Assembly: GCF_947179165.1 (NCBI RefSeq)
Contig: NC_077243.1
Coordinates: 36,902,001 to 36,966,000, forward strand
Direction of reading: 5' to 3'
Length of the DNA stretch: 64,000 nt
Origin: Solanum dulcamara
Lineage: Eukaryota > Streptophyta > Magnoliopsida > Solanales > Solanaceae
Both the position numbers and the translations under genes were made by a program. A model generated the notes under the pieces. That model made no database searches, was not told the DNA's origin, and was given only the letters and a program-made list of their open reading frames with translations. Every line of letters starts with the position of its first letter. Positions within the stretch are counted from its first letter, which is position 1. This document shows, piece by piece, positions 58,055 through 64,000 of this stretch.

Positions 58055-60483
58055 TGTCACGCCCCGGGAGGGTACTCTAGAAGTGGCCGGCACTCGAAAG
58101 CCATTTCTGGCCTTCAAGCGAACCACCTGGTCCAGTCACACTTTCATTAATTCACATTCTATCACCGGAAGACTCAATCATAGGAATACTATCCATAATA
58201 TAGGGCCAAAGGCCAAACAAATATCAAGTCAATAACTAGATAGAATAAAACTAGACAAAACGAATAATCCAACAATTCCACACTCTAGTCTATGAAGCCT
58301 CTATCAATAATCCAGGAGGTGCCAATGACAAGTCCATGGCTAAAAACAACCAAAATAAAGGAAACAAAATAAGGCTATAAAGATAATCTCGGTATCCTCC
58401 AGAAACTGGGAGGACTCACCAACTAGCTGGAAGTGGGGAGATCTTCAACGGTGCATCGGTCGATGATCTCTACTACCTGTCTCTTCATCATAAAACAATG
58501 CAGGACAAATGGCATCAGTACATGGAATGTACGAGTATGTAAAATGGCCGAATGAAACAACATCAGAAAGAATCAAACCAATCCGGAATCTCAACTCAAA
58601 AATAAGAACAACTCAATCAAGTGTCCTAAGTCTAAACAAAAATATGGTTTAGACGGGACCAATCACATACAATTCAACCCAATCTGACCCAGAGTACTAT
58701 CAAGAACTATATGGGAGTTTCTGTTATCCGACAACCATCACTTATGAGCCAGTGACAGTACAACAAACCGATGTTGTTGCCGCGTCCGTTCATACTTTGC
58801 CAGGGTATGAACGAATCAACCAATCATGGATCTAATCCAACCAAGTCCTATAATGTCAGGACAATAATTTTGGGGAAGCATCCAACTTTAACGATTCAAT
58901 CCCCTCCTACGTTTGGCGACGTAGTTATTGGATTCGAATTATTACTTACTCTGACTCAATTCGGTGCTCGATACTCCTCCCAAGACTCAATTCTCATAAA
59001 ACTCTATCCAATCAACTCAATCAAATCATATCGACAAGTCTCATTTACAACCTTGTCAACTCATCAACTCTATCACAATCAAACCTCTCCCAATCATACT
59101 ATCCGATCAATACCAATCATATCTTACAAGGGTAGATTAAATATGCATTTATAACAACATACAAACCTATCCATTCGTTCCTCTATTCATTTAACAAATC
59201 TTTTGAGACTCATCACAACTCCAAGGTTTTAAATCAACAATTCAAGATAAGCAACATATTTAAGAAAATTAACATTCTTTATCATAATCAACATAGTTAA
59301 GAAATTAACAATATATGTTCGACCTCTTATCTCAATCAATTCATACCAACATATAGCACATCACTTTCTTGACTCCATAACATAACACAATAGAAATTAG
59401 GGTAATAGATGAAAAGGACCTATTTGGACCTAACTCTATCAATAAACCTCATTCTTATGAACAATCAATCTCAAAAAAGATGTAGGGCATATGGGTGGAC
59501 TCAACCCATGTTTTGAGTAGCCTTACATAGCTTAGTGAAGACTTTGAAGAAAACCTTGATATTGGGTCTTCAATGAAAGCTTGAATCTTGAAGTTCTTGA
59601 AGGCAATCCTTATTGGGTAAGGATTTGAAGGAGAAGAGAGGGAATTTCTAGGGATTTTAGAGAGAGAGAGGAAATGAAAAATGGTCCAAAAACATCCAAG
59701 GCTAGTGTGTATATATAATTTGGGAAATGTCTAAATTGCCCTTTCTTCAAAAATCTGGAAAAATGGCTAAAATCCTCCTGGCGCGATAGTGGCGCATCGC
59801 GCCACTATGACGCCAAGTCAATTGTAGGATTAAAACTTGCACATCTGATAGTGGCACGTCGCGCCAAGGACCAAACTACTGAGGCTATTTTATGGCGCTA
59901 TAGTGGCGCGTTGCGCCCTTACAGCGCCAAGCCTATATTTTCTGGGTTCTAGAAAATAGGCTTGAAAACCCTACACATCTCGTAGTGGTGCACCGCTCTA
60001 GGGACCAAACTACTGAGGCTTGTTCCTGGCAGGATAGTGGCGCGTCATGCCACTGCGGCACCAAGCCCAAGTTTCCAGCAGTTGCCACCCATGCCTGAAA
60101 TTCCTGCAGTACTAGTACGTCTTAGGATAATTATAACTCTTGACTCCGAACTCCAAAAATTACCATCTTGACGGCGTTGGAAAGAAGACTCAAAAACCTT
60201 TAATTTAATAGGTCATGGGCTACCCAGATCATCATATTTCAAAAGATATGGTCGTTAGAAGTCGACCCTTATACGGACTCATTCTGAAAACTTAGCCAAG
60301 ACGAATTCTTTGAACTTAGCTTGGTTATAGGGATCCTTTGTGACCCTACATCACCTATAACACTATTCAATTCCTTGGGAACTCATCCTAACTTATGCAT
60401 ACACTTCACAATAGTCGGGTTCGATCTTACACGTATATAAAGAAGGGTCTGAATCTTAGTGAAGAATTTTGGGGGGTGTTACA
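58055..60483 (-). repeat. 3' LTR of the family-A element
   Basis: A 2429-bp LTR, TGTCACGCCC to GGGTGTTACA on the plus strand. A TATA-like TATATATAA lies at about 59709-59717 (minus-strand reading). GC-rich hairpin units lie at 59780-60070, upstream of it in U3. The truncated copy at 2970-4065 matches its left part. Confidence 0.85.
59778..60070 (-). repeat. GC-rich hairpin units in U3 of LTR A
   Basis: Three to four units of 90-100 bp carry cores such as TGGCGCGATAGTGGCGC. The first contains an inverted repeat with 10-bp arms ATAGTGGCGC and GCGCCACTAT around three bases (59786-59808). Later ones (near 59850, 59895 and 60035) are partly decayed. This layout parallels the different hairpins of LTR B. 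Confidence 0.7.
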
Positions 60484-60499
60484 TTATCTCCCCCTTGGG
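60484..60499 (-). other. polypurine tract of the family-A element
   Basis: The minus strand reads CCCAAGGGGGAGATAA directly before the LTR start TGTAACACC. It is almost identical to the tract of element B. Confidence 0.85.
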
Positions 60500-60659
60500 A
60501 TCATTCGTCCTCGAATGACGAGTAGACCAAGGATGGGCTCAGGGTACAAATCACAATCAGAATTTAGTCATGCAACCAATAAAATTCTCAAAATAATTAC
60601 TATCCAAACTCAAAATGCACAAACGAATTCAAGTCAAGAAAATAGACATTACCTTCAAT

Positions 60660-62150
60660 ATTCTCATCGGTAGGCACAAATAGATGCGGATATTTAGATT
60701 TCATATCTTCCTCCACCTCTTATATGGCTTCCTTAACAAATTGATTTATCCATAGGACTTTTACTAAGGCGATCTCTTAGTTCCTCAATTTGCAAATTTG
60801 GCGATCAAGAATTTGGATTGGAACCTCTTTATAGGACAAGCTATCCTTAACTCCAATACTATCAATGGGGACTACCAATGAGGGATCGCCCAAGCATTTC
60901 TTTAACATCGAAACGTGAAATACCATATGAATAGTGGCTAGCTCCGAGGGTAACTCTAATTCATAAGCAACACTCCCTATCCTCCATACAACCTGGTAGG
61001 GACCGATGTATCGAGGACTAAGCTTTCCCTTCCTTCCAAACCTCATGACGCCTTTCATGGGTGACACTTTCAAGTACATCCAATCATCCACCTCAAACTC
61101 TAAGTCTCTCCTCCTCACATCAGTGTAAGATTTTTGAAGGCTTTGGGCTGTCTTTATCCTATCTTGAATAACTCTCACCTTCTCCATAGCTTAGTGAACA
61201 AAATCAGGCCCAATTAACTCAGCTTCACCAACTTCAAACCACCCAATTGGTGACCTATACCTCCTCCCATACAAAGCTTCATAAGGATCCATTTGAATAC
61301 TTGCATGATAGCTATTATTAGATGCAAACTCTATGAGAGGTAAGTGATCATCCCAATTTCCTTTGAAGTCAAGTACGCATGCCCTCAACATATCCTCTAA
61401 CGTCTGGATGGTACGCTCTGCTTTGCCATCTGTCTGGGGATGAAAGGCCGTACTAAGATTCACCTTTGAACCCAGCCCCTTCTAGAAGGATTTCCAAAAT
61501 TAGGAAGTGAATTGAGCTCCTCGGTCTGAGATAATAGACAGGGGAACCCCGTGCAATCTGACAATCTCCTGAATGTATAATTTTGCATAATCTTCTACGG
61601 TGTCAGTAGTATTAACTACTAAGAAATTAGCTGATTTCGTCATTCTATCCACAATTACCCAAATCGAATCATGTTGCTTTCGGGACCTTGGCAAACCCAT
61701 AATAAAGTCCATGTTGATCATTTCCCACTTCCATTTCAGAATCTCTATATTTTGAGCTAACCCACATGGCCTCTGATGCTCAACTTTAACCTGTTGGCAA
61801 TTTGGACACTTGGAAACAAATTCTGCGATATCTCTCTTCATTCCACTCCGCCAATAAACTTCTCTCAAGTCATAGTACATCTTTGTAGAGCCAGGATGAA
61901 AAGAGTATCTGGAACTATACACTTCGGCCATAATCCGTTCTCTAACATCATCGACGTCTGGTACACATAATCTATTTTGGTACCTCAACATACCATCTCC
62001 TCCTTTGGTAAACACTATCACCTCTTTCTTGTGAATGACTTCCTTCAACTGGAGAAGGATGGGATATTGGTCTTGCTTCTCTTTTACCTTTTCCACGAGT
62101 GAGGATGCAGACCCATCTTGAACATTAACTCCACCTTAATTATTCTCTTC
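60660..62150 (-). pseudogene. integrase with chromodomain-type tail, family A
   Basis: The minus strand reads, in order: the HHCC finger (HPGSTKMYYDLREVYW, CPNC); the D-D-E core with MDFIMG, SDRGAQF and KAERTIQTLED; the ALYGRRYRSPIGW block; a GPY/F-type module (PRYIGPYQVVWRIG); and past a stop at 60777 the tail ALVKVLWINQFVKEA to about 60680. In-frame stops are seen at about 61188 and 61464, one near 61497 and one in the tail where Trp is expected (ATWEAE in relatives). The catalytic triad is intact. The tail is of the Del/Tekay chromovirus type, which is thought to steer insertion to heterochromatin. Confidence 0.85.
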
Positions 62151-62771
62151 AAGACGAACTCCCAATCGGGCTAATCCGTGCACCTCTTTAGTCAATTCTT
62201 TTCTTCCCTCCTCTATATGGGTAGTGCTACCCATAGATAGCCTACTAAGAGCATCAACAATAATATTAGCTTTACCTGGATTATAAAGGATGCTCATATC
62301 ATAGTCTTTGAGTAGCTTGAGCTATCTCCTTTGCCTCAGATTGAGTTCCTTCTGACTGAAGACGTATTGTAAACTCTTATGATCGGTAAATATATCAACA
62401 TGCACTCCATACAAATAGTGACGCCAAATTTTAAGAGCAAATACCACAGCTTCCAGCTCAAGGTCATGAGTAGGGTAATTTCTCTCTTGAATCTTAAGCT
62501 GTCTTGAAGCATAGGCTATCACCTTTTCCCTCTGCATCAACACACAGCCCAAACCAACTCTAGACGCATCACAATAGATCACAAAATCCTCTATTCCCTC
62601 GAGAAAAGTTAGAACAGGAGCAGTGGTTGGCTTGGTCTTCAATTTTTGGAAACTCTCTTCACAAGCATCGGACCATTGGAACTTAGCCTTCTTTTGGGTC
62701 AGCTTCGTCAATGGTGATGATATGGATGAGAATCCCTCTACAAACCTTCGATAATAGCCAGCCAAACCCAA
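62151..62771 (-). pseudogene. RNase H of the family-A element
   Basis: It reads [20 protein letters not shown], then [32 protein letters not shown] and [13 protein letters not shown], so the catalytic Asp and Glu residues are present, unlike in element B. A stop at about 62322 replaces Trp after RQRR. The linker to integrase (ALSRLSMGSTT) continues in frame with one more stop near 62138. Confidence 0.8.
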
Positions 62772-63460
62772 GAGGCTTTTGATATCTTTCGGAGATGTGG
62801 GTCTGGGCTAATTTTTCACTGCCTCAATCTTCTGAGCATCAACCTGAATACCATTTCCAGATATAATGTAGCCTAGAAAAGCCACCGATGCAAGCCAAAT
62901 TTACATTTGGAGAACTTTGCATACAATACCTGGTCTTTCAAAGTTTCCAAGATGACTCTAAGATGATAGGCGTGCTCCTCCTTATTCTTGGAATAAACCA
63001 AAATATCATCTATGAATACAATCACAAACATATCAAGATATGGTTTAAATACTTGGTTCATGAGATCGATGAAAGCTACGGGGGCATTAGTCAACCCAAA
63101 AGACATAACCAAGAATTTAAAGTGGCCATAACGAATCTGAAAAGCTGTCTTTGGGATATCACACTCCCTCACCTTCAATTGATGGTAGTCTGATCTTAGG
63201 TCTATCTTTGAGAAACAGGTGGCACCCCGAAGTTGATCAAACAAGTCATCTATTCTGGGGAGAGGGTATTTTTTTTATGGTGACCTTGTTCAGCTGCCTG
63301 TAATCAATACACATTCTAAGGGACCCATCTTTCTTTCGCACGAATAAGATAGGAGCACCCTATGGTGAGACACTCGGCTAATGAATCCCTTATCTAACAA
63401 GTCTTTCAACTATTTTTTCAACTCTTTCAACTTAGCCGGAGCCATTCTATATAGAGGGAT
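62772..63460 (-). pseudogene. reverse transcriptase of the family-A element
   Basis: The open part 62873-63244 has [20 protein letters not shown], the [20 protein letters not shown] block and catalytic FIDD. Upstream (63245-63410) the fingers region reads in mixed frames because of small indels, one at the T run near 63272 and one near 63379. Downstream a one-base deletion near 62903 shifts the frame before the RT C-terminus ([19 protein letters not shown]). The C-terminal part then continues in the shifted frame through [17 protein letters not shown] sequence to the RNase H. Confidence 0.8.
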
Positions 63461-64000
63461 AGAGATAGGCTGGGTATCAGGAAGAACATCAATCCCAAAG
63501 TCGATCTCCCTATCGGGAGGGATTCCGGGTAGGTCTTTAGTAAAGACTTCGGGAAACTCGTTGACAATTAGAATCGACTCAAGGGATGGAGACTCAACCT
63601 TTTCATCTTTTACTCGGATAATATGATAAATACACCCTTTTGAGATTAGCTTTCTGGACCTAAGGTATGAAATAAACTTACCCTTAGGCATGATAGGACT
63701 ACCCTCCCACTCTATGACAGCCTTATTCGGGAATTTGAACTTGACGATCTGAGTCCTACAATCAATAGAGGCATAACAGACATAAAGCCAGTCCATGCTA
63801 AGGATCACATCAAAGTCAACCATGTCCAACTCAACTAAGTCAGCCAAGGTATCCTTGTGATGGATTGACATAGTGCAATCTCTATAGACTTTCTCAGCTA
63901 TGACAGGATCACCAACAGGAGTAGTTACGTAGAAGGGCTTATGAAGATATTCAGGAATTTTATTGAATTTACTTGCCACGTAAGGAGTCACAAAAGATAG
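63461..64000 (-). pseudogene. protease C-terminal part and RT start, family A
   Basis: One open reading covers this end of the window. It holds the protease C-terminal half ([13 protein letters not shown] region, then [11 protein letters not shown]), a linker ([12 protein letters not shown]) and the RT lead-in [21 protein letters not shown] with [10 protein letters not shown] at its end. The DSGA-type active site should lie just beyond 64000. Confidence 0.8.

Larger units (their letters stand above)
58055..64000 (-). mobile_element. family-A gypsy retrotransposon, runs off the window end
   Basis: The minus-strand element has its 3' LTR at 58055-60483, then polypurine tract, chromodomain tail, integrase, RNase H, RT and protease out to 64000. 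Gag and the 5' LTR should lie beyond the window. It is inserted in the family-B LTR K; the left candidate target duplication is ATGCC (58050-58054). Pol is nearly continuous but has several stops and single-base indels. Confidence 0.85.

Noticed and set aside
1..64000. tRNA, snoRNA or miRNA genes and host protein genes
   Set aside because: Scanning by eye found only retroelement primer sites resembling tRNA complements and the 5S-derived segment. A tRNAscan or Infernal run would be needed to exclude small RNAs firmly.

Overview
This is a repeat-dense plant nuclear window. It contains nested LTR retrotransposons of the Ty3/gypsy chromovirus type, hAT and MULE-like DNA transposon relics, and AT-rich satellite DNA. 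I found no intact host gene. LTR style, initiator-Met tRNA primer sites and pol sequences closest to what I know as Del/Tekay chromoviruses suggest an asterid, most likely a nightshade (Solanaceae). That assignment is inference from memory of the families.

Layout. 1-2969: a short Copia-like LTR relic, a MULE-like inverted-repeat element and unassigned AT-rich DNA. 2970-4065: fragment of a long LTR (family A) broken by element B. 4066-28970: element B, minus strand, with a 2.18-kb 3' LTR, integrase, RNase H, RT, protease, gag and a truncated 5' LTR. B is split at the RT/RNase H boundary by two complete non-autonomous elements, C (8621-18143, minus) and D (18163-25885, plus). Each has long LTRs, a primer site, a polypurine tract and only decayed pol inside. 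C also carries a 5S rRNA-derived segment. 29010-31343: LTR, primer site and gag of a plus-strand relative (E). 31345-36306: gag/protease and 5' LTR of element F (minus). 36307-37984: AT-rich DNA with a recent tandem duplication. 37985-40157: solo LTR G. 40158-42120: a degenerate 110-bp repeat array and the promoter, first intron and BED-finger end of a dead hAT transposase. 42121-45640: low-complexity DNA and a 2.5-kb AT satellite with an internal inversion. 46540-48853: two LTR relics. 48868-55629: element H (minus), its gag split by clean solo LTR I. 55630-57028: LTR relic J. 57029-58054: part of a family-B LTR (K), broken by a family-A element (58055 to the window end) whose LTR, integrase, RNase H, RT and protease regions are visible.

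The order of events is readable: A was hit by B at the left, B by A at the right, and B by both C and D. Families A and B were therefore active in overlapping periods. Coding regions are disrupted by nonsense codons and small indels, so proteins for any later movement would have to come from copies elsewhere. C and D look like elements that moved using such proteins in trans.
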